Assembly (NCBI GenBank): GCA_025350965.1
Contig: JANXWV010000129.1
Span: forward strand, 58,617 to 122,616
Source: Rhizobacter sp.
GTDB lineage: Bacteria; Pseudomonadota; Gammaproteobacteria; Burkholderiales; Burkholderiaceae_C
Length of the DNA stretch: 64,000 bases
Direction: 5' to 3'
Shown here: positions 43,290-53,243 of the stretch, piece by piece
How the letters are laid out: each line of letters starts with the position of its first letter
Position numbering within the stretch: position 1 is the stretch's first letter
Position numbers and translations under genes: made by a program
Notes under the pieces: generated by a model
The model's database searches: none
What the model saw: only the letters and a program-made list of their open reading frames with translations
Told to the model about the DNA's origin: nothing

Positions 43290-44054
43290 TCACAGGCTGG
43301 CGGTGATGCCGCCGTCGACATACAGGATGTGCCCGTTCACGAAGCTCGACGCGTCGGACGCGAGGAACACGGCCGCGCCCCCCAGTTCACCCACCTCGCC
43401 CCAGCGGCCGGCCGGCGTGCGGCCCGCGAGCCAGGCCGTGAATGCTTCGTCCTTCACCAGTGCGTCGGTCAGTTCCGTCTTGAAGTAGCCCGGCCCCAGG
43501 CCGTTGACCTGAATGCCGTGCTTGCCCAGGTCGATGGCCATGCCCTTGGTCAGCATCTTCACCGCGCCCTTGCTGGCCGCGTAGGGCGCAATGCCGGGGC
43601 GGCCGAGTTCGCTCTGCACCGAGCACACGTTGATGATCTTGCCGCGCCCGCGCCCGACCATGCGCTGCGCCACCGCACGGCCGACCAGGAACACGCTGTC
43701 CACGTTCACGCTCATCAGCTTGCGCCATGCATCGACCGGGAATTCGGTGAACGGTGAGCGGTGCTGCATGCCGGCGTTGTTGACGAGAATGTCGATGGGG
43801 GCCATGTCGGCCTCGATGCGTTTCACGCCCGCCTCGACCGCATCGGCATCGGTCACGTCGAACGCGACCGCCTCGACGTTCAGGCCCTCGGCCTGCAGCA
43901 CGGCGCGGGCCGCGTGAAGGCGCTCTTCGTCGCGTGCGTTCAACACCACCGTGGCACCGGCCGCCCCCAGGGCACGGGCCAGCGCGAAGCCGATGCCTTT
44001 GCTGGAGCCGGTGATGAGGGCGGTTCGGCCGGTCAGGTCGAAGAGGTTCTGCAT
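43290..44054 (-). CDS. idnO: Gluconate 5-dehydrogenase (IdnO-type SDR)
   Basis: 254 residues, classical SDR: TGSSKGIG cofactor loop, NNAGMQHRSPF, catalytic Ser in VCSVQS and YAASK, C-terminal HILYVDGGITASL. The NNAGMQHRSP pattern is characteristic of 5-keto-D-gluconate reductases. It would reduce 5-ketogluconate made by IdnD to gluconate, the substrate of the adjacent kinase. A divergent 234-base gap with two GntR/IdnR-type operators separates it from idnD. Confidence 0.9.
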   Translation of the reverse strand: MQNLFDLTGRTALITGSSKGIGFALARALGAAGATVVLNARDEERLHAARAVLQAEGLNVEAVAFDVTDADAVEAGVKRIEADMAPIDILVNNAGMQHRSPFTEFPVDAWRKLMSVNVDSVFLVGRAVAQRMVGRGRGKIINVCSVQSELGRPGIAPYAASKGAVKMLTKGMAIDLGKHGIQVNGLGPGYFKTELTDALVKDEAFTAWLAGRTPAGRWGEVGELGGAAVFLASDASSFVNGHILYVDGGITASL

Positions 44055-44111
44055 GGTGTCTCCTGCGTCGCGTGTTGGTGGCAGTTCGCGCATTTTCACT
44101 GCTTTCATCGT

Positions 44112-44127
44112 ATGTTACCGGTAGCCC
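44112..44127. promoter_or_regulatory. GntR/IdnR-type operator 1
   Basis: ATGTTACCGGTAGCCC, 11 of 12 core positions of the palindrome GTTACCGGTAAC. It lies 57 bases upstream of idnO and is centred 60 bases from operator 2. Confidence 0.75.
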
Positions 44128-44171
44128 AAGATGAGGGTCAATCAGCTTGAATGTTATTGCTGAATGCAATA

Positions 44172-44187
44172 CTGTTACCGGTATCAA
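44172..44187. promoter_or_regulatory. GntR/IdnR-type operator 2
   Basis: CTGTTACCGGTATCAA, again 11 of 12 core bases. The 60-base centre-to-centre distance to operator 1 is close to whole helical turns, which would allow looping or cooperative repression of the divergent idnO and idnD promoters. Confidence 0.75.
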
Positions 44188-44288
44188 TGTGCCGTGCTCG
44201 ACGTGTTCCGGAGCCAGCCGCGCATCGATACGCGCTGGATGGCGCTGGACAACGTTCCTCGACCCGAACCTGCTTGAAGGAAACCGCC

Positions 44289-45347
44289 ATGCGTCTGCGT
44301 TGCATGTGTCTCGTGATCCACGCCCCGACCGACCTGCGGCTCGAAGAGCAGGACGCCGGTGACGTGAGCCCCGGCCAGGTGATGGTGCGCGTCAGCAAGG
44401 GCGGCATCTGCGGCTCCGACCTGCACTACTTCAACCACGGGGGCTTCGGCACCGTGCGCCTGAAAGAGCCGATGGTGCTGGGCCACGAGGTGGCCGGTAC
44501 GGTCGTCGCCATCGCCAGCGATGTGACCCGCGTGAAGGTCGGCGACCGTGTTGCCGTGAACCCGAGCCGGCCGTGCAGCCGCTGCAAGTACTGCCTCGAA
44601 GGCCTGCCCAACCAGTGCCTCGACATGCGCTTTTATGGCAGCGCCATGCGCAACCCGCACGTGCAGGGCGCGTTCCGGAACGTCCTGCTGTGCGACGCGG
44701 TGCAGTGCGAGAAAGTGGCCGACGGCGTGTCGCTCTCGCTCGCCGCGCTGGCCGAGCCGTTCTCGGTCGGTCTGCACGGTGTGTCGCGCGCCGGGCCCCT
44801 GCTCGGCAAGCGCGTGCTGGTGTCGGGCTGCGGCCCGATCGGTGCGCTGGCGATTGCCGCAGCGCGTGTGCACGGTGCCGCCGAGATCGTGGTGACCGAT
44901 GTGGTCGACGAGCCGCTCGTCATCGCCCGCAAGATGGGCGCGAACCTCGCCATCAACGCCGCCACCGACAGCGGCTGGGTGCAACGCTACAGCGCCGAAA
45001 AAGGCACGTTCGACGTGATGCTCGAATGCTCGGGCAACGAGCGCGCGCTGCGCGACGGCCTGGAGGTGATGCGCCCGCGCGGCGTGGTGGTGCAGCTCGG
45101 CCTGGGCGGCGACGTGAGCATCCCGCAGAACATGGTGGTGGGCAAGGAATTGTCGATCTGCGGCTCGTTCCGCTTCCACGCCGAGTTCGCACTCGCGGTG
45201 AAACTCATCAACGAAGGGCGGGTCGATTTGTCGCCCGTCATCACCGGCTCGTACCCGATGGCCGACGCGGTGACCGCGTTTCGGCTGGCCGGGGATCGGA
45301 AGCGGGCGATGAAGGTGCTGATCGACTTCGGGAGCGCAGAGGCCTGA
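44289..45347 (+). CDS. idnD: L-idonate 5-dehydrogenase (zinc alcohol dehydrogenase family)
   Basis: 352 residues. Catalytic zinc site GGICGSDLHY and GHEVAGTV; structural zinc Cys set PCSRCKYCLEGLPNQC; Rossmann loop SGCGPIGALA. Followed by VTDVVDEPLVIARKMGA, with Asp suggesting NAD as cofactor. The YF-NHGG stretch after the first Cys is typical of IdnD. It oxidises L-idonate to 5-ketogluconate. A GAAGGAAACC stretch precedes the ATG. A longer frame upstream passes through the operator region and is not credible. Confidence 0.91.
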   Translation: MRLRCMCLVIHAPTDLRLEEQDAGDVSPGQVMVRVSKGGICGSDLHYFNHGGFGTVRLKEPMVLGHEVAGTVVAIASDVTRVKVGDRVAVNPSRPCSRCKYCLEGLPNQCLDMRFYGSAMRNPHVQGAFRNVLLCDAVQCEKVADGVSLSLAALAEPFSVGLHGVSRAGPLLGKRVLVSGCGPIGALAIAAARVHGAAEIVVTDVVDEPLVIARKMGANLAINAATDSGWVQRYSAEKGTFDVMLECSGNERALRDGLEVMRPRGVVVQLGLGGDVSIPQNMVVGKELSICGSFRFHAEFALAVKLINEGRVDLSPVITGSYPMADAVTAFRLAGDRKRAMKVLIDFGSAEA

Positions 45348-45362
45348 TCGGCGGCGATCAGG
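45343..45362. terminator. Hairpin spanning the stop codons of convergent idnD and regulator
   Basis: CCTGATC-GGCGGC-GATCAGG: perfect 7-base arms and 6-base loop. The idnD TGA is in the left arm and the regulator TGA in the right arm, so one palindrome serves both ends. No T-tract follows. Confidence 0.45.
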
Positions 45363-46470
45363 TGCTCCCCCGCGCCATGATCTGAAACGGGATCAACACC
45401 GTCTCCGCCGGCAGCTTCGCACCCGTGCGAGCTTCGTCGATGGCGCGCATCAGCAACTCGCCGGCCGCGCGGCCGATGCCGGTGCTGTCGATGGCCACGG
45501 TGGTGATCGTCGGGTGGCAACTGCGCGAGACCTCGAAGTCTCCGAAGCCGGCGATGGCAATACGCTCCGGCACGGCCCAGCCCTGGCGCTGGCATTCCAT
45601 CAGGGCGCCGAAGGCGGACAGGTCGGACACGCACACCACCGCGTCCACGTCGGGCCATTGGTGCACGAGCTGCACGATGGCCTGCGCGCCTTGCGTCATC
45701 GAGATGGGCGGCTGCCCGAACGAGATCACGCGGCCGGCGGGCAGGCCGAGCGCCTTGATGGCTTCGGTGTACCCGCGCCGGCGGTCGGCACCGCGCGTGT
45801 CGCGGTTCGAGGTGCCGCCGATGAAGGCGATGTGACGGTAGCCTTTGGCGTGGAGATGGTGCACCAGCGCGGCCGTGGCCTGTGCGTTCGAGAAGCCCAC
45901 CGTGTGCTCGATCGGGTGTGCCGGCAAGTCCCAGGTTTCGACCACCGGGATGCCGGCCGATTCGAGCATCGCGTGGGTGCCGGGTGAGTGGTTGCCGCCC
46001 GTCAGGATCACCCCTTCTGGCCGGCGCATCAGCATCGCGGCCACCAGGCGTTCTTCGTTCTCGACCCGGTAGTCCGAGTAGCCCAGCAGTAATTGCAGGC
46101 CGCTGCCTTCCACGGCCGCGGTGATGCCGTGCGCCGTCTCCGAGAAGTTGGAGTTGTTCAGCGACGGGATCACTGCAGCGATGAAGCCCGAGCGCTTGCT
46201 CGAGAACATGCGTGCGGTCTGGTCAAGCACGTAGCCCATGTCGGCACAGGCCAGCAGGATCCGCTGGCGCAGCGCCTCGGAGGTGATGCGTTCGCTGCTG
46301 CCGGACCGGTTCAACGCGCGCGACACGGTCATCTTCGACACGCCGACGTGCGCGGCCACATCCGCCATCGTGACCTGCCGCTTCGGCGCAGCGGGGGCGG
46401 CGCGGCGGCGGGCGGGCACCTTGGCCTGCGCTGCCGCAGGCCGGGGTGGGGCAGGTTTGCGGGTCGCCAT
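45358..46470 (-). CDS. LacI-family regulator, GntR/IdnR-like
   Basis: 370 residues. A basic, Pro/Ala-rich leader of about 33 residues is followed by the HTH VTMADVAAHVGVSKMTVSRALN (residues 33-54) with hinge, then a periplasmic-binding-like effector domain (FIAAVIPSLNNSNFSE to the end). GntR of E. coli binds near-identical GTTACCGGTAAC sites, and three such sites flank this gene and its neighbours, so it is probably a gluconate/idonate-responsive repressor that also controls itself. It is divergent from the SMP-30 gene around operator 3. Confidence 0.9.
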   Translation of the reverse strand: MATRKPAPPRPAAAQAKVPARRRAAPAAPKRQVTMADVAAHVGVSKMTVSRALNRSGSSERITSEALRQRILLACADMGYVLDQTARMFSSKRSGFIAAVIPSLNNSNFSETAHGITAAVEGSGLQLLLGYSDYRVENEERLVAAMLMRRPEGVILTGGNHSPGTHAMLESAGIPVVETWDLPAHPIEHTVGFSNAQATAALVHHLHAKGYRHIAFIGGTSNRDTRGADRRRGYTEAIKALGLPAGRVISFGQPPISMTQGAQAIVQLVHQWPDVDAVVCVSDLSAFGALMECQRQGWAVPERIAIAGFGDFEVSRSCHPTITTVAIDSTGIGRAAGELLMRAIDEARTGAKLPAETVLIPFQIMARGST

Positions 46471-46534
46471 GGGGCGATGTTCGCAGCGTGAAACCGCGCT
46501 GACAAGGCTTGCGCGCCACCTTGCGGGAAAGTAC

Positions 46535-46550
46535 CAGTTACCGGTAACAA
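46535..46550. promoter_or_regulatory. GntR/IdnR-type operator 3 (perfect palindrome)
   Basis: CAGTTACCGGTAACAA holds the perfect 12-base palindrome GTTACCGGTAAC, 65 bases upstream of the regulator ATG and 38 bases upstream of the SMP-30 ATG. It would control both divergent promoters. Confidence 0.8.
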
Positions 46551-46587
46551 GATTGCGCCGACACTGCGTGCCAGAAAGGCAGCATGC

Positions 46588-47511
46588 ATGACCCTGGACG
46601 TGTTCGACGCGCGCTTCGATGAGGTGGCCCGAGGTACTGGCGGCCTCGAACGCCTGTGCACCGGCGCGGTCTGGAGCGAGGGCCCGGTGTGGATGGCCGA
46701 AGACGCGAGCGTGCTGTGGAGCGACATTCCCAACAACCGCATGCTGCGCTGGCACGCGAACACCGGCATGACCGTGTGGCGTGACGCGGTCGAGTACACC
46801 AACGGCCACACGCGCGAACACGACGGCTCCTTGCTGCACTGTTCGCACGGCCAGCGGGCGGTGGTGCGCACGCGCTTCACTGCGGGTGGGGTACCGCTGC
46901 CCGACGAGATCGTCGTCGATCGCTTCGAAGGGCGCCGGCTCAACTCGCCGAACGACATCGTCGTCAAGTCCGACGGCACGATCTGGTTCACCGACCCGCC
47001 TTACGGCATCGTGTCCGATCACGAAGGCCACCAGGCCGAGAGCGAACTGGGGTGCAACCACGTCTTCCGTTTCGACCCGCGCAGCGGTGAGTTGCGCAGC
47101 GTCAGCGCCGGCATGGAAGACCCGAACGGCCTGGCGTTCTCGCTCGACGAGTCGCTGCTGTATGTGTCCGACACCTCGGCCGCGCGCCGGTCAGACGGTG
47201 GCGGCAACCACCACATCGTCGCGTTCGACGTGGTGGGCGGCGAAGCACTCGCGAACCCGCGTGTCTTCGCGGTCGTGAACCCGGGTCTCGCCGATGGCTT
47301 CCGGCTCGACCAGCACGGTTTTATCTACACCAGCAGCGCCGACAGCGTGCAGGTCTATCACCCCGACGGCACGCTCCTCGCCCGCATCCCGGTGCCCGAA
47401 AAAGTGGGCAACCTGACTTTCGGCGGCGCTGCGCGGAACGAGCTTTACATTTGCGCCAGCACGTCGCTCTACCGCATTCGGTTGAACACCTGCGGCGTGC
47501 AGCGGCCGTGA
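46588..47511 (+). CDS. SMP-30/gluconolactonase-family lactonase
   Basis: 307 residues, six-bladed propeller of the SMP-30/Gnl/LRE-like family. The metal-binding Glu is in WSEGPVW, with NSPNDIVVKSDGTIWFTDPPYGI and DPNGLAFSLDESLLYVSD supplying the Asn/Asp ligands. It likely opens an aldonolactone (such as gluconolactone) to the acid fed to the idonate/gluconate genes. No signal peptide, so cytoplasmic. The transporter ATPase gene starts within its stop codon (GTGA). Confidence 0.9.
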   Translation: MTLDVFDARFDEVARGTGGLERLCTGAVWSEGPVWMAEDASVLWSDIPNNRMLRWHANTGMTVWRDAVEYTNGHTREHDGSLLHCSHGQRAVVRTRFTAGGVPLPDEIVVDRFEGRRLNSPNDIVVKSDGTIWFTDPPYGIVSDHEGHQAESELGCNHVFRFDPRSGELRSVSAGMEDPNGLAFSLDESLLYVSDTSAARRSDGGGNHHIVAFDVVGGEALANPRVFAVVNPGLADGFRLDQHGFIYTSSADSVQVYHPDGTLLARIPVPEKVGNLTFGGAARNELYICASTSLYRIRLNTCGVQRP

Positions 47512-49094
47512 CTTTTGACGTTACCGCTGCCGTGCCTAAAGCTTCCCCGGGCGCGCCGCTGCTGCAATTCCAGGCGCTGAGCAAGCGCTTCGGCGGCACG
47601 CAGGCCGTCGACCACGTGACGCTCGACGTGCGCGCCGGCGAGATCCTCGCGCTGCTCGGCGAGAACGGCGCTGGCAAGTCCACGCTCATCAAGCTGCTCG
47701 CGGGCATCTACCCGGCCGACGAAGGCGCCATCCTGCTGGGCGGCAAACCGGAAGCCGAGTGGCGAAGCCGCGACCGCACGCGCCAACCGGTCGCGTTCAT
47801 CCACCAGGACCTGGGCCTCGTCGACTGGATGACGGTGGCCGAGAACGTGGCGCTCGGCATGGGCTACCCGCGTCGCTTCGGCGGCACCTTTGCACGGCAC
47901 ATCGGCCTCATCGATTGGCCGCGCGCCCGCGCCACCGCGCACCGCGTGATGGCGCGCGTGGGCTGCCACATCGACCCCGAGCGCCGCGTGTTCTCGCTCA
48001 CGCGGGCCGAAAAGTCCCTGCTCGCCATCGGCCGTGCGCTCGAAGTGCAGGCGCGGCTGCTGGTGCTCGACGAGCCCTCGGCCAGCCTGCCGATGGCCGA
48101 TGTAGCGCGCTTGTTCGGCGTGCTGCGCGGCCTGCGCGCGCAGGGCATGGCGATGGTCTATGTGTCGCACCGGCTCGACGAAGTGATGGCCATTTCCGAC
48201 CGCGCCGCAGTGATGCGCGACGGCAAGCTGGTGGCCGTGCGCGACACCGCCGCCACGACCGAATCCGAGTTGGTCGGCCTGATCGTCGGCAAGGCGCTCG
48301 ATGCATCGGTGGCGCGCGCTGTGGCCGCGCCGAACGCCGAGCCGGTGCTCGTGCTCGACGGGGCCGCCAGTGGCAACGCCGGGCCGTTGAGCTTCACCGT
48401 TCGGCGCGGCGAAGTGGTGGGCCTGGTGGGCCTGCGCGGCGCCGGGCAAGAGGCCATCAGTCGTGCGTTGTTCGGGCGCGAGCCGCTGTCGGCCGGCCGC
48501 ATGCAGTTGCTCGGCCGCGACGTGGTGCTGCGCAACACGGCCGATGCCATCCGAGCCGGCGTGGCCTATGTGGCCAGCGAACGCCTGGAAGAGAACCTCG
48601 CGGGCTCGATGACGGTGGCAGAGAACCTGTTCCCGAACCCGGTGCTGGTGGGCGAGCGTGGCCTCGCATTCGCGCGGCGCCGCCGCGAGCACGTTGCGGC
48701 GGTGGCACTGATCCGCCGTTTCGACGTGAACCCGCCGGCCCCTGCAGCCGAAGTTCAACAGCTCTCCGGCGGCAACCAGCAGAAAGTGGTGCTCGCGCGC
48801 TGGTTCCACCTCGACAAGCCGCTCACGGTGCTGGAAGAACCGACGGCTGGCGTCGACGTGGGCGCCAAGCGGCAGATCTACGGCGTGCTGCGCGAGCGGG
48901 CCGAGGCGGGCAGCGCGCTCATCGTCGTGTCGACCGACTTCGAGGAAGTGGCGACCGTCTGCACCCGCGTGCTGGTCTTTCGGAGCGGCCTCATCGCAGC
49001 CGAGTTGCACGGCGCCGACATCACGGTCGCGCGGCTGCTCTCGCTGGCCGCGGGTGGTGCGATGAACCACGACACCGCGCAGGTGGCCGCATGA
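47508..49094 (+). CDS. Sugar ABC transporter ATPase, RbsA/XylG type
   Basis: 528 residues with two ABC domains, the CUT2 class. First: GENGAGKSTLIKLLAG, HQDLGLVDWMTVAENV, LVLDEPSASLP. The signature is LTRAEKS rather than LSGG-, a common deviation in RbsA first halves. Second: LVGLRGAGQEAI replaces a normal Walker A (no GKS), signature LSGGNQQKV and VLEEPTAGVDVGAKRQIY. The degenerate second P-loop is typical of the class. GTG start overlaps the lactonase stop. Encoded with permease and receptor; aldonate or sugar import is inferred from the flanking idn genes. Confidence 0.9.
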   Translation: MTFDVTAAVPKASPGAPLLQFQALSKRFGGTQAVDHVTLDVRAGEILALLGENGAGKSTLIKLLAGIYPADEGAILLGGKPEAEWRSRDRTRQPVAFIHQDLGLVDWMTVAENVALGMGYPRRFGGTFARHIGLIDWPRARATAHRVMARVGCHIDPERRVFSLTRAEKSLLAIGRALEVQARLLVLDEPSASLPMADVARLFGVLRGLRAQGMAMVYVSHRLDEVMAISDRAAVMRDGKLVAVRDTAATTESELVGLIVGKALDASVARAVAAPNAEPVLVLDGAASGNAGPLSFTVRRGEVVGLVGLRGAGQEAISRALFGREPLSAGRMQLLGRDVVLRNTADAIRAGVAYVASERLEENLAGSMTVAENLFPNPVLVGERGLAFARRRREHVAAVALIRRFDVNPPAPAAEVQQLSGGNQQKVVLARWFHLDKPLTVLEEPTAGVDVGAKRQIYGVLRERAEAGSALIVVSTDFEEVATVCTRVLVFRSGLIAAELHGADITVARLLSLAAGGAMNHDTAQVAA

Positions 49095-50206
49095 GCGGGT
49101 CGATCCAATCCACCGCGCTCGAGCCCGACCCGTCGCTCGACGGGCAGGCCTTGAGCCTCGGGCAGCGCATCGGTCGCGCCGTGCCGGTGTATGGCCTGGT
49201 CGGCCTCACGGTGGCGCTCGCGTTGCTGTTCTCGGTGCTGCTGCCCGACACCTTCCCGACCCTCTTCAACCTGCGCGCGATCCTGTCCGACAAGTCGGTG
49301 ATTGCCTTGCTCGCACTGGCCGCGACGATCCCGATGATCACCGGCAAGATCGACCTGACCGTGGGCTACGGCATCGTGCTGTGGCACATCCTGGCGATCA
49401 GCCTGCAAACGCGCTACGGCGTGCCGTGGCCGGTGGCGGTGCTGATCGTGCTGACGTGTGCAGCGCTGTTCGGCATGCTCAACGGGCTGCTGGTCGAGTT
49501 GGCGCAGATCGACTCGTTCATCGCCACGCTCGGCACTGGCACCGTGATCTACGCCATCGCGCTCTGGCACAGCGGCGGGCGGCAGGTGGTGGGTGACTTG
49601 CCCGACGCTTTCGTCGCGATCAGCGGTGGCAACGTCCTGGGCCTGCCGGTCGGCGCGTTCTACGTGCTCATGGTCAGCGTCGCGCTGTGGCTCGTCACAG
49701 AGTTCACGCCGCTCGGCCGCGCGCTGTACGTGATTGGCGCCAACCCGAAGGCGGCACAACTCAACGGCATTTCGGTGCGGCGCCACGTGATGGGCGCGTT
49801 CGTCGCGTCGGGGCTGTTGTCGGGATTTGCCGGTGTGCTGCTCGCTTCAAGGCTGCAGATCGGGCAGGCCAGCGTCGGGCTCGAGTTCCTGCTGCCCGCG
49901 TTGGTGGGCGCGTTCCTCGGCTCCACCACCATCCGCCCCGGCCGCGTCAATGTGTGGGGCACGCTCGTGGGCGTGGCGATCCTCGCCATCGGCATTTCGG
50001 GCATTCAGCAGTTCGGCGGCGCGTTCTACGTGGAGCCGCTGTTCAATGGCGTCACGCTGCTGGTGTCCATCGGCATTGCCGGCTGGGCGCAGCAGCGCCG
50101 CAACCTGTCGATCAAGCGGCGCATCGCCGAGCGGCAATTGCATGTCGAGCTGGCGCCAGGCCCAACATCATCCCCACCCGCTGCCAACGTTGCAGCACCT
50201 CGTTGA
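49091..50206 (+). CDS. Sugar ABC transporter permease, RbsC type
   Basis: 371 residues, about ten transmembrane helices, BPD_transp_2 family. PMITGKIDLTVGYGIVLWHILAI corresponds to the conserved segment after helix 2, and RALYVIGANPKAAQLNGISVRRH is the coupling-helix region that touches the ATPase. Long soluble ends (about 30 residues before the first helix; a C-tail rich in Pro/Ala). ATG overlaps the ATPase stop. Confidence 0.92.
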   Translation: MSGSIQSTALEPDPSLDGQALSLGQRIGRAVPVYGLVGLTVALALLFSVLLPDTFPTLFNLRAILSDKSVIALLALAATIPMITGKIDLTVGYGIVLWHILAISLQTRYGVPWPVAVLIVLTCAALFGMLNGLLVELAQIDSFIATLGTGTVIYAIALWHSGGRQVVGDLPDAFVAISGGNVLGLPVGAFYVLMVSVALWLVTEFTPLGRALYVIGANPKAAQLNGISVRRHVMGAFVASGLLSGFAGVLLASRLQIGQASVGLEFLLPALVGAFLGSTTIRPGRVNVWGTLVGVAILAIGISGIQQFGGAFYVEPLFNGVTLLVSIGIAGWAQQRRNLSIKRRIAERQLHVELAPGPTSSPPAANVAAPR

Positions 50207-50225
50207 CCCACCCGGAGACAAGCCC

Positions 50226-51335
50226 ATGACACCGATCCGTTCCGCCCTCGGCCGCGCCGCACTGGCCTTCGTCAGCCTCGGTCTGGCCGGCCACGCCACG
50301 GCCGACGACTTTCTCGATGCAGCGAAGAAGAAGGTCAGCGTCGCGACCATGACCAAGGAGGTCTGGGACGGCCCGACCACCGGCCCGAAAGCCGCTGCGG
50401 CCAAGACCATCGTCTTCGTCGCGGCCGACCTGAAGAACGGCGGCATCCTCGGCGTCTCCAAGGGCACCGAGGAAGCCGGCGCGGCCATCGGTTGGACGGT
50501 GCGCGTGATCGACGGCCAGGGCACCGTCAGCGGCCGCACCGCCGCGCTGAACCAGGCGCTGGCGCTCAAGCCGGCCGGCATCGTGGTCGGCGGCTTCGAC
50601 ACCACCGAGCAGAAGGTCGCGTTCGAGGCGGCCGCCAAGTCGGGCGTGCCGCTGGTGGGCTGGCACTCGGGCGAGAAGCCCGGGCCGAACGCCACCGCCG
50701 GCCTGTTTGCGAACGTGACCACCGTGACCGACGATGTGGCCGACGTGGCCGCATCCTGGGCCGTGGTCGACTCCGGCGGCAAGGCCGGCGTGGTGATCTT
50801 CACCGACTCGCAGTACGCCATTGCCGTGTACAAGGCGCGCGCCATGGAAGCGGTCATCAAGAAGTGCGGCGGCTGCACCGTGCTGAGCTTCGAAGACAGC
50901 CCGATTGCCGACAGCTCCACCCGCATGCCGCAGCTCACGTCGTCGCTGTTGCAGCGCTTCGGCGACAAGTGGACGCACTCGCTCGCCATCAACGACCTGT
51001 ACTTCGACTTCATGGGCCCCACGCTCTCGGCCGCCGGCAAGAAGGGAGACGGCGCGCCGAAGGCCGTGTCGGCCGGTGACGGCTCCGAGGCCGCGTACCA
51101 GCGCATCCGCAGCAAGCGCTTCCAGGCCGGCACGGTGCCCGAGCCGCTGAACATGCAGGGCTGGCAGATCGTCGACGAGATGAACCGCGCCTTCGCCAAG
51201 GTGGCGTGGTCGGGCTACTCGCCGAAGGTTCACCTGGTTACGGCCGAGAACGTGGCCAAGGACGGCGGGCCGAAGAACGTGTTCGACCCCGACAACGGCT
51301 ACCGCGCGAAGTACAAGGCCATCTGGGGCAAGTGA
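50226..51335 (+). CDS. Sugar ABC transporter periplasmic binding protein (Peripla_BP_4)
   Basis: 369 residues. Signal peptide cleaved near GHATADD; the RbsB-like fold follows (TIVFVAADLKNGGILGVSKGTEEAGAAIGW, RTAALNQALALKPAGIVVGGFD, VPLVGWHSG). There are two Cys in KKCGGC. It is the receptor for the RbsAC-type pair before it, 19 bases downstream of the permease. Ligand unknown; the locus suggests an aldonic acid, lactone or related polyol. Confidence 0.9.
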   Translation: MTPIRSALGRAALAFVSLGLAGHATADDFLDAAKKKVSVATMTKEVWDGPTTGPKAAAAKTIVFVAADLKNGGILGVSKGTEEAGAAIGWTVRVIDGQGTVSGRTAALNQALALKPAGIVVGGFDTTEQKVAFEAAAKSGVPLVGWHSGEKPGPNATAGLFANVTTVTDDVADVAASWAVVDSGGKAGVVIFTDSQYAIAVYKARAMEAVIKKCGGCTVLSFEDSPIADSSTRMPQLTSSLLQRFGDKWTHSLAINDLYFDFMGPTLSAAGKKGDGAPKAVSAGDGSEAAYQRIRSKRFQAGTVPEPLNMQGWQIVDEMNRAFAKVAWSGYSPKVHLVTAENVAKDGGPKNVFDPDNGYRAKYKAIWGK

Positions 51336-52098
51336 ATGGCAACCACGCGGTGATCGACTGGTGGCTGGCGCCTCTCAGCGGTGCGGCAACGCACGCCATC
51401 GCACCGTGGGCCGCGTGGCATGCGCGGCTCATGGTGTTGGCCTGGGGCGTGCTCGTGCCGCTGGGCGTTCTGGCCGCGCGCTTCTACAAGGTGACTCCGA
51501 AGCAGCGCTGGCCGCAGCAGCTCGACAACCCGGCCTGGTGGCACACGCACCGCGCCGCGCAGTACAGCGGCGTGCTGGTGATGAGCGTGGGCGCGGCATT
51601 CGCCTGGTCGCACGGGCAGGGGCTGACCCCTGCCGCGCGCTTGCACGCCGGTCTCGGCTGGGTTGTGGTCGCGGCCGGCTGGTTGCAGGTGCTGGGCGGC
51701 TGGTCGCGCGGCTCGAAGGGCGGGCCGACCGACGCGCAAGTGCGCGGTGATCATTTCGACATGACGCCGCGCCGCATTGCGTTCGAGCGCGTCCACAAGA
51801 CCCTGGGCTACGCGGCCCTCGCTGCAGCGGCAGCGGCCATCGGCCTCGGCCTGTTCGTGAGCGACGCGCCGCGCTGGATGCCGGCCATGCTGGGGGTGTT
51901 CTGGGCCGCACTGGCGGCTGCCTTCGTGCGCCTGCAACGCGCCGGCCGCTGCGTCGACACCTACCAGGCCATCTGGGGCCCCGACATGCGCTTGCCGGGG
52001 AACGGTCGGGTGCCGATCGGCTTCGGGGTGCGCCGCTGCCCTCACCCCCACCCTCTCTCAGAGGGCGAGGGGGCCATACAAACCGGGCGAATCATTCG

Positions 52099-52102
<4 letters not shown>
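51332..52102 (+). CDS. Cytochrome b561-domain membrane protein
   Basis: 256 residues from a GTG that overlaps the receptor gene stop. Five to six helices with spaced His residues: WHARLMVLAW, NPAWWHTHRAAQYSGVLVMSVG, RLHAGLGW and RVHKTLGY, matching the CYB561 two-heme pattern; GGWSRGSKGGPT is the cytoplasmic loop. A membrane electron carrier is likely. Its place after a sugar importer is unexpected; it might serve quinone-linked oxidation of the substrate. The last about 20 codons (from RCPHPHPL) are read from a GC hairpin, so the natural end may have been extended. Confidence 0.72.
52045..52073. repeat. GC hairpin of the CCCTCACCCC...GAGGG repeat class
   Basis: CCCTC-TCTCA-GAGGG core (52051-52065) flanked by CCCCC/GGGGG pairing. 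It lies in the 3' end of the b561 gene and 26 bases before the next ABC operon. Such stems are scattered in many Burkholderiales and may attenuate read-through. Confidence 0.5.
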
Positions 52103-53184
<1,082 letters not shown>

Positions 53185-53243
53185 ACCCGACCCGAACTTC
53201 ACCCACTGAATCAATCAATCACTCACTCACCGGAGACAACACC

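Noticed and set aside
47518..47532. GTTACCGCTGCC as a fourth GntR/IdnR operator
   Set aside because: Only the first half matches the palindrome and it lies inside the coding start of the ABC ATPase.
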